From the IMG/VR virus record IMGVR_UViG_3300031256_000003, positions 1 to 44,285 of that record: a stretch of DNA of 44,285 bases; one strand, given 5' to 3'. Every line of letters begins with the position of its first letter. The first letter of the stretch is position 1. This DNA comes from a virus. The notes under the pieces were generated by a model that was not told where the DNA came from, made no database searches, and worked only from the letters and a program-made list of their open reading frames with translations. Positions 24,122 through 31,473 of the stretch are shown here, piece after piece. The position numbers and the translations under genes are program-made.

Positions 24122-26775
24122 TGTTCGTCTCTACCCTGTTCCCGGACGCCCCCTCGCCGGAGGAGGAGCGTAAGAAGAACGAATATCCGCGCTATTATCG
24201 CGCGCCGAGCCACACGGGCGTTGGCCCGGCTCCGTCTAGGCGATCGATCAATACCGCGAGCAAGAAAACCAACGGTACCTTACAGGCGGCCGCGGCCGGC
24301 GCCCGCGCCGCGCTGATCTTTGGTCGGGTCCAGGTCACCGCAAAGCTCGGCGTCATCAAGCCGATCAGCGGCTCGATTCAGCCCACTGGGATGAGTCATT
24401 CGTACAAGGGGCTGGCGATGCAGTGCATCTGGGGCCTGGGCGAGCTGACCGCCATCGAATCGGTTTCCGCGGCCGGCGCCCAAGTGATCCACGACAGCGG
24501 CGGTGCCTATTTGCAGAACTACGTGGGCAGCAGTTCTCAGGGCGCTGATCCTCTGCTGTCTGCTCTGATCGATGGCTATACGGACACATGCGTTGGCTCC
24601 GTGCTTGGACGCACCTTGGGGCTGGCCTACAGCGTCCTGACGACAACCCAGACGTCGGTTCCTAGGGTGACCGCTATCCTGAAGGGGCCTCCCTGCTATG
24701 ACCCGCGCACGGACTCCACGGCGTACACCACCAACCCGGCGCTGCAGCTGGCATTCCTTTTAGATTACCTCGGCGAGACGGTGGACTGGACCGGCTCAGA
24801 GGCGGCCTTCGACTATTGTGATGAGAGCGTGGCCGGGCAGAGCCGCTGGATCTGCTGCATTGCATTCGACAGCCCGCAGGCCCCGGACGCTGCCATCGAG
24901 CTGTTGCGCGGCTATGCCCACTGCATGCTCGCGCGCGGGGCCGATGGAATCCGTTTGGTCCCGGATGCACCCGTCAGCGTGAGCGGAACGATCACGGCAA
25001 GCGACATCGTCTCCGGCACGTTCCAAGCGCAGAAGGCCCGACGGGCGGACATGCCGACCGTCGTCAGCGTTGGATACACTCTTCCATCGAGTACGGCGGG
25101 AGCCACGTGGAACACACAGCGGCGCGCCTTCGCCTCGATTGCTGGGGTTAGTGCCGGGACCGAGCCATGGCGAGAGTCAGCGCTCCAGATGCCAGGCATC
25201 CAGTCATACAACGAGGCATTCAGGTTCGCGACGGAGCGGCTTAACGGCCTGCGTTTGCGAGACCTGTCGGGGTCATGTACCGTTTTCGATGAGGGTCTGG
25301 TCCACCAGATCGGTGACGTGGTCGCACTCACCCACCCGCTTGGGCTCGCCGCGAAGTCCGTGCGCTTGCTCGATATGCAAAGCGATAGCCCCGGGCGCTG
25401 GGCCTTGACCTGGCAGGAATACGATGCGGCCGTCTACTCCGATAGCACCGTCTCCGAGCCGAGCACCCCGGATACCTCCCTGCCGGACCCGTTCGACGTG
25501 CCGGCTGTTACCGACTTGGCCGCCGTCGAGGAGGTCTACCAACAGCGTGATGGCAGCTATTCCTCCCGTCTGCGCATTACGTGGACCTCGGACGATTATC
25601 CCTACGATCGAAGCTACCGCGTGACGGTCTCCACCGAGGGGGTGCAAGTGTGGACGGCGGATTCCGACCAGGCGCTCTATGTCACAGGTCCGCTGCAGGA
25701 GGGCAAGCCCTATGTGGTGAATGTCGTTATCGTGGCCGCGGTTGGCATCACTGGGATCGCCGCCGAGACTAGCGTCACCGCGCAGGGACGCAACCTCCCG
25801 CCGGGCGACGTGGCCACCCTCAGCGGATTCGAGGTTGGCGGGCAGGTGCGGCTGTCCTGGGTGGCTGCCATCGACATCGACATCCGTTGGTACGAAATCC
25901 GCCGCCTTGCGACCGCCAGCGTCACCGGGACAGACAGCACCGACTGGGCGGCTGCCGAGGTGATCGACCGCTTCGATGGGCTGCGCGCAACTGTCTACGA
26001 TACCCCTTCTGGCGCCTACACCTTCTTCGTGAAGGCCCTCGACAGCGTCGGGAACTATAGCGCCAACCCGGCCAAGGTCGCAGTCGATGTCACACTCGAT
26101 ACCCGCGCCTTCTTTGTCGGGCAGGAGATCGTCGCCTACTCGGCAGCCAATTCCACCGCTATCTATGCCAGCGTCATACCGCGAGCTCGGCAGTGGAGCG
26201 AGCAGGGCACCGTAGTTGATACGTTGCTCACGAGTATCGCGGATACGTACACCGATCCGTTCTTCGCTTTGGATGACGGAGGCGCATCCGAGTGGATTTC
26301 GGAGAGCTGGGACGTTGGCGCCGTCTATTCCGGCACATGGAAGGCAGACTGGGCCGCGATCACGGCCATGGTTGGTAGCGTCACCAAGTACCTAGAGCTA
26401 TCGACCGACGGCTCTAGCTGGACCAGCTATGAGCAGGACGCCAAGGTCGCCACTGCCCGCTATGCACGGGTGCGCGCGGCCTGTTCCTCCGGCTCGGCGC
26501 TTCTGGCGGATGGGGACGTGACGCTGCGCCTGGACGTGGTCGCACAGGAGGAGACCGGATCTGGCACCACGGATGGCACCGGCAAGGCGACCATCAGCCT
26601 CGACCGTACCTACACCTATGCCAAGGCCATTTCAGTAACGCCCCAGGGCACCAGCGGCCTGATGGCGGTGGTTGACAACGTAGATCCGAGCAGCGGGTTC
26701 GATGTCTGGATCTTCGACAGCACCGGGGCCGCGGCGGCCTCAATCGACTTCTTCTATCGCTTCCTAGGGGTGTGA
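24121..26775 (+). CDS. Central tail tip/host specificity protein (gpJ-like)
   Basis: 884 residues from the ATG at 24121, which overlaps the gpL-like stop and has GGAGG upstream; the frame itself opens earlier. The N-terminal third has ARAALIFGRVQVTAKLGVIKPISG and IQSYNEAFRFATERLNGLRLRDL, as in J-type proteins with a phage tail-hub (gp27-like) core. Residues about 460-680 contain fibronectin-III-like repeats (YSSRLRITWTSDDYPYDRSYRVTV; GQVRLSWVAAIDIDIRWYEIRR). The C-terminus ends in a beta domain (FDVWIFDSTGAAAASIDFFYRF). It probably contacts the receptor. The absence of a separate gpI/gpK fits a shortened tip. Confidence 0.85.
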   Translation: MFVSTLFPDAPSPEEERKKNEYPRYYRAPSHTGVGPAPSRRSINTASKKTNGTLQAAAAGARAALIFGRVQVTAKLGVIKPISGSIQPTGMSHSYKGLAMQCIWGLGELTAIESVSAAGAQVIHDSGGAYLQNYVGSSSQGADPLLSALIDGYTDTCVGSVLGRTLGLAYSVLTTTQTSVPRVTAILKGPPCYDPRTDSTAYTTNPALQLAFLLDYLGETVDWTGSEAAFDYCDESVAGQSRWICCIAFDSPQAPDAAIELLRGYAHCMLARGADGIRLVPDAPVSVSGTITASDIVSGTFQAQKARRADMPTVVSVGYTLPSSTAGATWNTQRRAFASIAGVSAGTEPWRESALQMPGIQSYNEAFRFATERLNGLRLRDLSGSCTVFDEGLVHQIGDVVALTHPLGLAAKSVRLLDMQSDSPGRWALTWQEYDAAVYSDSTVSEPSTPDTSLPDPFDVPAVTDLAAVEEVYQQRDGSYSSRLRITWTSDDYPYDRSYRVTVSTEGVQVWTADSDQALYVTGPLQEGKPYVVNVVIVAAVGITGIAAETSVTAQGRNLPPGDVATLSGFEVGGQVRLSWVAAIDIDIRWYEIRRLATASVTGTDSTDWAAAEVIDRFDGLRATVYDTPSGAYTFFVKALDSVGNYSANPAKVAVDVTLDTRAFFVGQEIVAYSAANSTAIYASVIPRARQWSEQGTVVDTLLTSIADTYTDPFFALDDGGASEWISESWDVGAVYSGTWKADWAAITAMVGSVTKYLELSTDGSSWTSYEQDAKVATARYARVRAACSSGSALLADGDVTLRLDVVAQEETGSGTTDGTGKATISLDRTYTYAKAISVTPQGTSGLMAVVDNVDPSSGFDVWIFDSTGAAAASIDFFYRFLGV

Positions 26776-26778
26776 CCA

Positions 26779-27183
26779 ATGGCCTACGCCTACGAATTTG
26801 ACTTCGGCAACCCGGATGGGGCCGCTCAAACCCCGGGGGAGATGGGAGACTCGACCCTCTCCAATCTGCTCTCAATGCTGGGCGCAATCATCAGTGGGGG
26901 CATCACGCCGCCGGGGTGGAACTGGCAAGCCCAGGACTCGGATGGCACCTACCCGCCGACCAACGGCATCCAGCCGGACCAGTATGTGATTCAGAACGGG
27001 TCTCGGTATTACAAGGTTGTCCCGGGCTGGGATGGCACTTATGTCGGGAGGCTCGATACCGTCCAGATCAGCTACTCGACAGACGGAAGCACCTGGAACG
27101 TCGTCAAGGGGGGCACGACGAACGGCTTGGAGACATTCACCTACGACAGCGATGGCGCGGCCATCGCAGGGACCTGGAGTTAA
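26779..27183 (+). CDS. Tail-tip-associated hypothetical protein
   Basis: 134 residues, three bases after the tip gene. Rich in Gly, Tyr and Trp (PGWNWQAQDSDGTYPPTNGIQPDQYVIQNG; WDGTYVGRLDTVQISYSTDGSTWNVVKGG). It looks like a small beta domain, possibly a receptor-binding or fibre attachment module. No close family recognised. Confidence 0.62.
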   Translation: MAYAYEFDFGNPDGAAQTPGEMGDSTLSNLLSMLGAIISGGITPPGWNWQAQDSDGTYPPTNGIQPDQYVIQNGSRYYKVVPGWDGTYVGRLDTVQISYSTDGSTWNVVKGGTTNGLETFTYDSDGAAIAGTWS

Positions 27184-27185
27184 TT

Positions 27186-27653
27186 ATGTGGAACCTCGCC
27201 GGAGTTGGCGCGCAGGTCAAAACCCTGCTCGACCGTCTCACAAGCACCCGGGCCGGATATCTCGATCGGCTCGACGCAACGATTAGCTCGCGGGCAAGCG
27301 CGAGTACCTGGTCCGCTTCATTGGCATCGCAAATAGATACAAATCTGGATGAAGCGATTTCAGGATTGCCGAAGCTGGCGGTCTATACTGGATATGTTAG
27401 CGGCAGTTCATCTAGTGGAAGCGGGGAGGACCAATTCTATCTCGACACCGATGTTTCGGCACACGGAATAACTGATTACACAAAATGCATCGTCTTATTA
27501 CAAGGAGTTTCCGGAATTGCATATAACGCTAATCGTACGGTTTATCAAACTGCGCGGCTGACCTCGAATACAAATTTGCGAATGTCGGCAACAACAACCT
27601 TTACCGATTGGCCAGCACTCACAGGACGCTATTACATCATAGAGGTTCTATGA
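27186..27653 (+). CDS. Short tail-fibre-like protein
   Basis: 155 residues from the ATG at 27186 (two bases after the previous stop); the longer frame upstream overlaps the previous gene and is not used. The N-terminal DRLTSTRAGYLDRLDATISSRASASTWSAS is the trimerising 'LDa.isSRas' motif common at the ends of phage fibres. The rest is a small beta domain (YVSGSSSSGSGEDQFYLDTDVS; MSATTTFTDWPALTGRYYIIEVL). Base composition is slightly more AT-rich at the 3' end. Probably exchanged among phages. Confidence 0.7.
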   Translation: MWNLAGVGAQVKTLLDRLTSTRAGYLDRLDATISSRASASTWSASLASQIDTNLDEAISGLPKLAVYTGYVSGSSSSGSGEDQFYLDTDVSAHGITDYTKCIVLLQGVSGIAYNANRTVYQTARLTSNTNLRMSATTTFTDWPALTGRYYIIEVL

Positions 27654-27680
27654 CTAATAATTACGCAGAAGAAGCATAGC

Positions 27681-27986
27681 ATGCCACGCACATTCTCCAC
27701 TCCGATACAGCCGCCCGCCGAGACCCACGGGCGGATCGTCAGCGCCACCTTCAAGGTCGTCTATGACCTAAGCACCGGCCATGCCACGGCGGAGAGCTTC
27801 CTGCTCTATACCGCCGAGGTGATTGATGCCAGCGGGACGGTTGTTCGGACGATCGTCCAGCGCATTCCGTGGCCGAGCATCCCGTCGGCGCACCAGGAGG
27901 AGATACGTTCGATTTTCGGGGCTTTGATGGCCCACGCCGAGATCAATGGCGTGTTTCCTCCGGGGATAGATACCGGTGATCTTTAG
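27681..27986 (+). CDS. Hypothetical protein ending the rightward late operon
   Basis: 101 residues: ETHGRIVSATFKVVYDLSTGHATAESFLLYTAEVIDASGTVVRTIVQRIPW is beta-rich, and SAHQEEIRSIFGALMAHAEINGVFPPG is a helix. It is the last rightward gene and converges with a leftward gene only three bases away. No terminator is visible between them. It may be a tail-fibre partner; the family is not recognised. Confidence 0.6.
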   Translation: MPRTFSTPIQPPAETHGRIVSATFKVVYDLSTGHATAESFLLYTAEVIDASGTVVRTIVQRIPWPSIPSAHQEEIRSIFGALMAHAEINGVFPPGIDTGDL

Positions 27987-27989
27987 CTA

Positions 27990-28343
27990 TTATGTCTCTA
28001 CTTCCAGAATCAGCCATTTGCCGACTGATCCCTTCAGTTCGTCAATCAGGTTGTGGCCACCAATATTTAGCTCTTCATCCGTCCACAAATAGCCCGTAAT
28101 TTCCGAGTATCGCGTAAGAAACTTGACGCGAGCGTCCCCGACCAGCTGCTTTATGAAGTCCTCATTGGCTGCTTCTTTAGTGGCCTGCTTATCCGTTAGC
28201 CAGTAGCGAACGGTTACATTTTTTCCGCACATCCATTGCAATTCTTCAGCCAGCGGGTCTTTCAGCGAGGAAAGGAATAAAATGTCCTCGGCCTCGCCGC
28301 ATGACTGAAGCGAAAGCAGTCCGTTGTATGTTGCTTTTTTCAT
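27990..28343 (-). CDS. Conserved-looking phage hypothetical protein
   Basis: 117 residues from the ATG at 28343, which has a weak GGAT; an ATG at 28361 has no ribosome-binding site. The C-terminal block KFLTRYSEITGYLWTDEELNIGGHNLIDELKGSVGKWLILEVET recalls a short protein widespread in phage early regions, with the signature 'RYSEITGYLWTdE...GGHdL'. Function unknown. It is the last gene of the leftward early operon. Confidence 0.68.
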   Translation of the reverse strand: MKKATYNGLLSLQSCGEAEDILFLSSLKDPLAEELQWMCGKNVTVRYWLTDKQATKEAANEDFIKQLVGDARVKFLTRYSEITGYLWTDEELNIGGHNLIDELKGSVGKWLILEVET

Positions 28344-28379
28344 ATCATTATCCAAAGGCATAAAAGGCAGTTTGCGTTA

Positions 28380-28413
28380 GGGTCCCGGGGAAGTTCGCGC
28401 TCCTCCGGGACCC
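28380..28413 (-). other. GC-rich intercistronic hairpin
   Basis: A perfect 9-bp inverted repeat (GGGTCCCGG / CCGGGACCC, arms 28380-28388 and 28405-28413) lies between the membrane-protein gene and the last leftward gene. No T-run follows on either strand, so it is more likely a processing or attenuating hairpin than an intrinsic terminator. Confidence 0.6.
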
Positions 28414-28420
28414 ACCTCTG

Positions 28421-28708
28421 CTAATGGCGTATCAACCGCGCGCGCGCCAGCTCGGCTTTGTTCCACTCGTGGGCGCCGATAGGAGCCCAGAGCATCGCGA
28501 TCAGCCAGACGATCACCCATCCAGCCACCCCGAGCAGGCTTCCTAGCAGCAGCCCGAGAAGAACCATGATCAGTCCGTCCGCCGCTCGGAGATAGAAGGT
28601 TCCCAGCGGCCCAGCGATCAATGCCAGGACGAACGCGACAATTTCGCTTTTCCGGACACTCTGCATGTACTGCGCAACCTCTGGTGAAACTTGGTTCGTC
28701 ATCGTCAT
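28421..28708 (-). CDS. Membrane protein, superinfection-immunity/TM2-like
   Basis: 95 residues; the ATG overlaps the upstream stop (ATGA). After VSPEVAQYMQSVRKSE come two or three membrane helices (IVAFVLALIAGPLGTFYL; LIMVLLGLLLGSLLGVAGWVIVWLIAMLWAPIG). The GPLG-tyrosine turn and the 'GW...W.iAm.WA' ending resemble TM2 and Imm_superinfect proteins. It may block DNA entry by related phages, which is inference from hydropathy and motif. Confidence 0.55.
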   Translation of the reverse strand: MTMTNQVSPEVAQYMQSVRKSEIVAFVLALIAGPLGTFYLRAADGLIMVLLGLLLGSLLGVAGWVIVWLIAMLWAPIGAHEWNKAELARARLIRH

Positions 28709-28890
28709 GTCCTCTCTTTTCGAAACTCCCAGGCATCCAGCGCCCGCCGAATGCCCTCTGCCGCATTCCCTTGCCCGATCCGCCTAGCTCGCTCCCATTG
28801 CTCCGGGAGGAGCTTGACGGACTTCATCACCGTCCCTGGTAGCGGCTTGCGTCCGGCGCCTTCCCTGGGGCCGCCTTGTTTCTTGCTCAT
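28705..28890 (-). CDS. Ribbon-helix-helix-like DNA-binding protein
   Basis: 61 residues from the ATG at 28890, whose ATGA overlaps the upstream stop. It starts with MSKKQGGPREGAGRKPLPG, a basic flexible arm of the 'GGkRpGAGRk' type. A short strand follows (VMKSVKLLPEQW) and then two helices (RARRIGQGNAAEGIRRALDAW), the layout of phage RHH regulators. It could regulate the leftward operon; no operator can be assigned. Confidence 0.68.
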   Translation of the reverse strand: MSKKQGGPREGAGRKPLPGTVMKSVKLLPEQWERARRIGQGNAAEGIRRALDAWEFRKERT

Positions 28891-29159
28891 TGAATCCACC
28901 AGGAGCCCACCTGGCGAATGAATCGGCGGTAGCCAGTACGGCCGTACCTAGAATGGCGTAGTACCGCCGTCCAGTCGCGGCGACACCTAGCGCGGGCTGC
29001 CGCATCGAATCCCTGGGCCAAGGAGTCCCGATTCTCTAGGATGCGCGTGGCATCTCGGACCATCGGGTCCACGCGGCTCAAGAACCACTGGGCGGATTCG
29101 AGGTTGTACCCGGACCGACGCGCTTTTCTGACAGCGCTAAATGCTTCTCGAAATTGCAT
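28887..29159 (-). CDS. Small basic hypothetical protein
   Basis: 90 residues, with GGAGA upstream. It contains MQFREAFSAVRKARRSGYNLESAQWFLSRVD and is helical and rich in Arg. Its stop overlaps the RHH gene. No recognised family. A hairpin (AGCCGC / GCGGCT, about 29174-29191) lies just upstream of its start. Confidence 0.58.
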   Translation of the reverse strand: MQFREAFSAVRKARRSGYNLESAQWFLSRVDPMVRDATRILENRDSLAQGFDAAARARCRRDWTAVLRHSRYGRTGYRRFIRQVGSWWIQ

Positions 29160-29205
29160 CTCTACTCTCCTGATTTAGCCGCGTCCCTGCGGCTGGGCTG
29201 ATGTG

Positions 29206-29385
29206 CTAGTGGGTCACCGGTTTCCCGGCACCTTCCCAATACTGCATCGCCTTTTTGGCGAAATTCTCGGAGCAGCCGCAGAACCAAGCGACGTTCTTTG
29301 CGGTCAATTCCGTGCGTGCTTCTTCGGCATTCCGCGCCGCATAAGCTACATGGTCGATGATCTCTTTGGCATTCTTGGCGTTCAT
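29206..29385 (-). CDS. 59-residue hypothetical protein
   Basis: The ATG at 29385 is followed by NAKNAKEIIDHVAYAARNAEEARTELTAKN, a helix, then VAWFCGCSENFAKKAMQYWEGAGKPVTH. It starts about 30 bases downstream of the predicted transcription start of the duplicated promoter at 29424-29451. Protein-like composition and promoter placement support it; function unknown. Confidence 0.65.
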   Translation of the reverse strand: MNAKNAKEIIDHVAYAARNAEEARTELTAKNVAWFCGCSENFAKKAMQYWEGAGKPVTH

Positions 29386-29410
29386 CTTCGTTTCCGGTTT
29401 GGTTGTCGCT

Positions 29411-29457
29411 TTCCTTGATTATTAGTATACGCCTTTCCGGGAGGATGTCAACTAAAT
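29411..29457 (-). repeat. Duplicated 47-bp promoter segment, copy 1
   Basis: Identical over 47 bases to 30087-30133, and it contains a complete sigma70-like promoter. Perfect identity between copies 676 bp apart indicates a recent duplication or ongoing gene conversion. Confidence 0.9.
29424..29451 (-). promoter_or_regulatory. Leftward sigma70-like promoter (copy 1)
   Basis: Read on the minus strand: consensus -35 TTGACA (29451-29446), a 16-base spacer and -10 TATACT (29429-29424). Transcription would start near 29417 and serve the 59-residue gene and those after it. It sits in a 169-base gap (29386-29554) with no gene. Confidence 0.8.
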
Positions 29458-29554
29458 CTCAACGAAAATTAGATTTCATCTTCGGTGCCTGTCGCATATC
29501 GTGAGCTCCGGAGCGACCATCGGCAGTCCGACATACCCCGGCCTCCTGCAGGTT

Positions 29555-29719
29555 TCACCTGTCCAGCATGAGCAGGTCAGGCAGCACCGTGGTAGGTGAT
29601 GCCTCAGGTTCTTCACGGGAAGCAGCTTCCGCCTCCCATTCTGCCTCCTGCTCTTTCCTCCACCATTCTCGTTGCTCGCTGATTTCCTCATTGTCCCAGT
29701 CTTGCCATTCTTCATTCAT
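29555..29719 (-). CDS. 54-residue acidic, tryptophan-rich protein
   Basis: The ATG at 29719 has TAGGAGA eight bases upstream. The product starts MNEEWQDWDNEEISEQREWW and is strongly acidic, with five Trp in the first 28 residues, then EAEWEAEAASREEPEASP. A longer alternative frame starting at 29715 is basic and lacks its own ribosome-binding site, so I reject it. Small, highly acidic early proteins in phages are sometimes DNA mimics or inhibitors of host enzymes; that is speculation here. Confidence 0.62.
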   Translation of the reverse strand: MNEEWQDWDNEEISEQREWWRKEQEAEWEAEAASREEPEASPTTVLPDLLMLDR

Positions 29720-29760
29720 TTCAGTCTCCTAAGTTAGCCGCGTCCCTGCGGCGATATATG

Positions 29761-30051
29761 TCAGCCAAGCTCTGCCAGGCGCTCTTTCAGCGCGTCACGG
29801 GATTCATCATGGATCTCCACGACTCGGCGAGTGCTTCCCGGCCTGTGGCTAAGCCTGAACCCAGTATGGGACAGATCGTCATCGCTGTAGCTCTCTGGCG
29901 CGTAATACTCGCGCCTTAGCCAGAAGCGGCCGTCCATCTCGCGTCCGTGGCCGACGATCTCATCCGGAAGCTTCATAGCTGCTGCCTTCCCGCGTGGAGG
30001 TTCGCCCAACCGCTCCATCCACTCAATGACCTGCTCTTTCGTGTGTCTCAT
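29761..30051 (-). CDS. Small hypothetical protein
   Basis: 96 residues: MRHTKEQVIEWMERLGEPPRGKAAAMKLPDEIVGHGREMDGRFWLRREYYAPESY, then an Arg/Ser-rich region and a C-terminal helix (ESRDALKERLAELG). GGAGAAAAGAG precedes the ATG. It starts about 40 bases downstream of the second duplicated promoter. Family unknown. Confidence 0.65.
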   Translation of the reverse strand: MRHTKEQVIEWMERLGEPPRGKAAAMKLPDEIVGHGREMDGRFWLRREYYAPESYSDDDLSHTGFRLSHRPGSTRRVVEIHDESRDALKERLAELG

Positions 30052-30086
30052 CTCTTTTCTCCTTTTCGGTCGGCGCCCTATGCGCC

Positions 30087-30133
30087 TTCCTTGATTATTA
30101 GTATACGCCTTTCCGGGAGGATGTCAACTAAAT
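30087..30133 (-). repeat. Duplicated 47-bp promoter segment, copy 2
   Basis: Exact copy of 29411-29457. It overlaps the last codons of the leftward gene at 30124-30369, so the duplication changed or created that C-terminus. Confidence 0.9.
30100..30127 (-). promoter_or_regulatory. Leftward sigma70-like promoter (copy 2)
   Basis: The minus strand reads TTGACA (30127-30122), a 16-base spacer and TATACT (30105-30100). It would drive the 96-residue gene that starts at 30051 and genes downstream. Confidence 0.8.
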
Positions 30134-30369
30134 TTCGACGCAAATCTTCTTTCCGGCGTCACGTCCTCATAGTCTGCCAGGTCGCCCTCGCAGTCCTCGT
30201 CAAATACCAAAGGGTGACGGAAATGCTCTATCAGGAAATGCTCCAGGGCTCTTATGGTCTCCACCCCTCTGTAAAATCTGAGGCGCTCAGGCTTCGGGTC
30301 ACCTTGGCCTTGCGCTACCCACAGACTCTTTTTGCATTTCGTACAGGCGATTGAAAAAGTTCTGCTCAT
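30124..30369 (-). CDS. Small zinc-ribbon-like hypothetical protein
   Basis: 81 residues. One CxxC pair (ACTKCKKSLWVAQGQG, C9 and C12) near the N-terminus suggests half of a metal site. The rest contains FYRGVETIRALEHFLIEHFRHPLVFDEDCEGDL. Its 3' end runs into the -35 region of the promoter copy. Not recognised further. Confidence 0.6.
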   Translation of the reverse strand: MSRTFSIACTKCKKSLWVAQGQGDPKPERLRFYRGVETIRALEHFLIEHFRHPLVFDEDCEGDLADYEDVTPERRFASKFS

Positions 30370-30386
30370 CTATCCGGACTCCAAGA

Positions 30387-30422
30387 GCTAACAAGCAAGT
30401 CACCTCGGACTCGCTTGTTAGC
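30387..30422 (-). other. Long intercistronic inverted repeat
   Basis: Arms GCTAACAAGC (30387-30396) and GCTTGTTAGC (30413-30422) are perfect, and the pairing extends inward through one mismatch to about 15 bp around a 6-base loop. There is no T-run, so it is not a classical terminator. It lies in the 77-base gap between two leftward genes and may be an operator or RNA-processing hairpin. Confidence 0.7.
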
Positions 30423-30446
30423 CGGTTTCTTAGTCGTTAGGCGGAA

Positions 30447-30686
30447 TCAGAGATCCGGGACCTTGGAGCCAAATGCGTCCTGCCACGACTCCATTGCATG
30501 CGCCTGATGTCGAGCGGCCTGGACAATCACCGGGTCCGCCCCAGCCGCCTCCGCCAAGTCTGCCCAGTGCCTGACTGTAGCGGGTGCGGTGACATCCGTG
30601 GACCGGAGCAGAAACACCGGTTCTTCATCTGGGATGATTCCTTCTGGGTCTTGGATTCTATTGTAGTCGTCACGTGCGTGGATCAT
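30447..30686 (-). CDS. Small hypothetical protein
   Basis: 79 residues, starting MIHARDDYNRIQDPEGIIPDEEPVFLLRSTDVTAPATVRHWADLAEAAGADPVIVQAARHQAHAMESW. The 'IP.DEPVFLLRs.D..a...v..WA..a...Ga......A..qa..m..W' layout is common in small phage proteins of unknown function. GGAGG precedes the ATG. The leader contains the first of three related hairpin elements. Confidence 0.68.
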   Translation of the reverse strand: MIHARDDYNRIQDPEGIIPDEEPVFLLRSTDVTAPATVRHWADLAEAAGADPVIVQAARHQAHAMESWQDAFGSKVPDL

Positions 30687-30726
30687 TGTTCCTCCAATCG
30701 CCTAACAAGGCGCTCATTTGAAAGGG

Positions 30727-30794
30727 TGCCCTAGCTTGCCGAATCCGCCGAGGTCCTCTAGATGGAGACGACGTTGCGCGGCAAGCATCGGGCA
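30727..30794 (-). other. Conserved leader hairpin element, copy 1
   Basis: The arms TGCCCTAGCTTGCCG (30727-30741) and CGGCAAGCATCGGGCA (30779-30794) pair with a small bulge. Related arms occur at 34271-34338 and 34664-34773, each in a leader 20-40 bases upstream of a leftward start codon, while the loops differ completely. Confidence 0.7.
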
Positions 30795-30802
30795 TTGATC
30801 AT

Positions 30803-31000
30803 TTACCAAGCCCGATAATCCATAAGGTCCTCGCTTTCATCGTTTGCGCCATTCCGCCCATGAAAATTGCATGTAGAAATGTCGGACGTACGCATTCCTA
30901 GCCACGGACCTTGCGTATTTTGACAAAGAGAATGTCTATCTCCCGGCTTCTGATCTGCCCAAAAACGGCAGGTCTTACAGGTGTCGGTTTCGCTCATCAT
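30803..31000 (-). CDS. Small cysteine-rich (zinc-binding-like) protein
   Basis: 65 residues from the ATG at 31000 (GAGGTAAC upstream); the longer frame to 31141 overlaps the previous gene. The pattern CKTCRFW, then LC and STCNFHGR suggests a four-cysteine/histidine metal site of the 'CxxC.fw....C........C..F' type seen in many phage microproteins. Role unknown. Confidence 0.66.
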   Translation of the reverse strand: MMSETDTCKTCRFWADQKPGDRHSLCQNTQGPWLGMRTSDISTCNFHGRNGANDESEDLMDYRAW

Positions 31001-31286
31001 TGTTACCTCTTGGCTGGTCATGCTCATTAGGCATTCCCTCCTGCAGATGTACCACGGCGACGTGCTTGATCCAGGCGTTGATTTCTTCTTGGCAGCATGA
31101 CTGCGCCTCCTCAAGTGTCGCGAAAGCGCCAATTTCTCCATCGCCCCAGAAAGCCGCGAAACGGGAATCTAGGTCGATATCCGCTTCCTCCGTGATGGTG
31201 AATCCATATTCCGAATCGGTCCAGAAAGATTCTTCGATCTTCTCCCATTTGATCGGCTTAGCGGTTATTGTCACTTCAGTAGTCAT
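30975..31286 (-). CDS. Hypothetical protein
   Basis: 103 residues from the ATG at 31286 (weak GGGAAC). It contains KWEKIEESFWTDSEYGFTITEEADIDLDSRFAAFWGDGEIGAFATLEEAQSCCQEEINAWI. The sense is 'instrument-like' short phage protein with strand, strand and helix, where 'w....s....G.y.i.......f.a.w.....ig.f.tleeAka.cq......' recurs in phage genomes. Function unknown. It overlaps both neighbours slightly. Confidence 0.62.
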   Translation of the reverse strand: MTTEVTITAKPIKWEKIEESFWTDSEYGFTITEEADIDLDSRFAAFWGDGEIGAFATLEEAQSCCQEEINAWIKHVAVVHLQEGMPNEHDQPRGNNDERNRHL

Positions 31287-31473
31287 TGGTTGTTCCCATC
31301 CGTCTGACAATTTCCTCTGCCTCGATCCACGTGCATTTGCACTCAGCCATGGTGCGTTCGATCTCCCGCACGTAGGCATTGCGCGCGAGCTCCTCCCGCT
31401 CGCCCTCGAGATCGTCTAGCTCTGGCTCGAGTCGCATGGCTTCTGGAGATCCCATTGGGCAGAATCTAATCAT
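31276..31473 (-). CDS. Small helical hypothetical protein
   Basis: 65 residues; the ATG overlaps the upstream TGA. It holds two charged helices (MRLEPELDDLEGEREELARNAYVREIERTMAECKCTWIEAEEIVRRM). Coupled to the coiled-coil protein before it. No function is proposed. Confidence 0.55.
   Translation of the reverse strand: MIRFCPMGSPEAMRLEPELDDLEGEREELARNAYVREIERTMAECKCTWIEAEEIVRRMGTTNDY

Noticed and set aside
28377-28766. Leftward 129-codon frame overlapping the membrane protein
   Set aside because: Low-complexity Arg/Gly/Pro sequence typical of a shadow frame; the 95-residue membrane protein in the other frame is coupled to its neighbours.
29476-29715. Leftward 79-codon frame
   Set aside because: Starts inside the ribosome-binding-site-supported 54-residue gene, is Arg/Cys-rich and has no start signal of its own.
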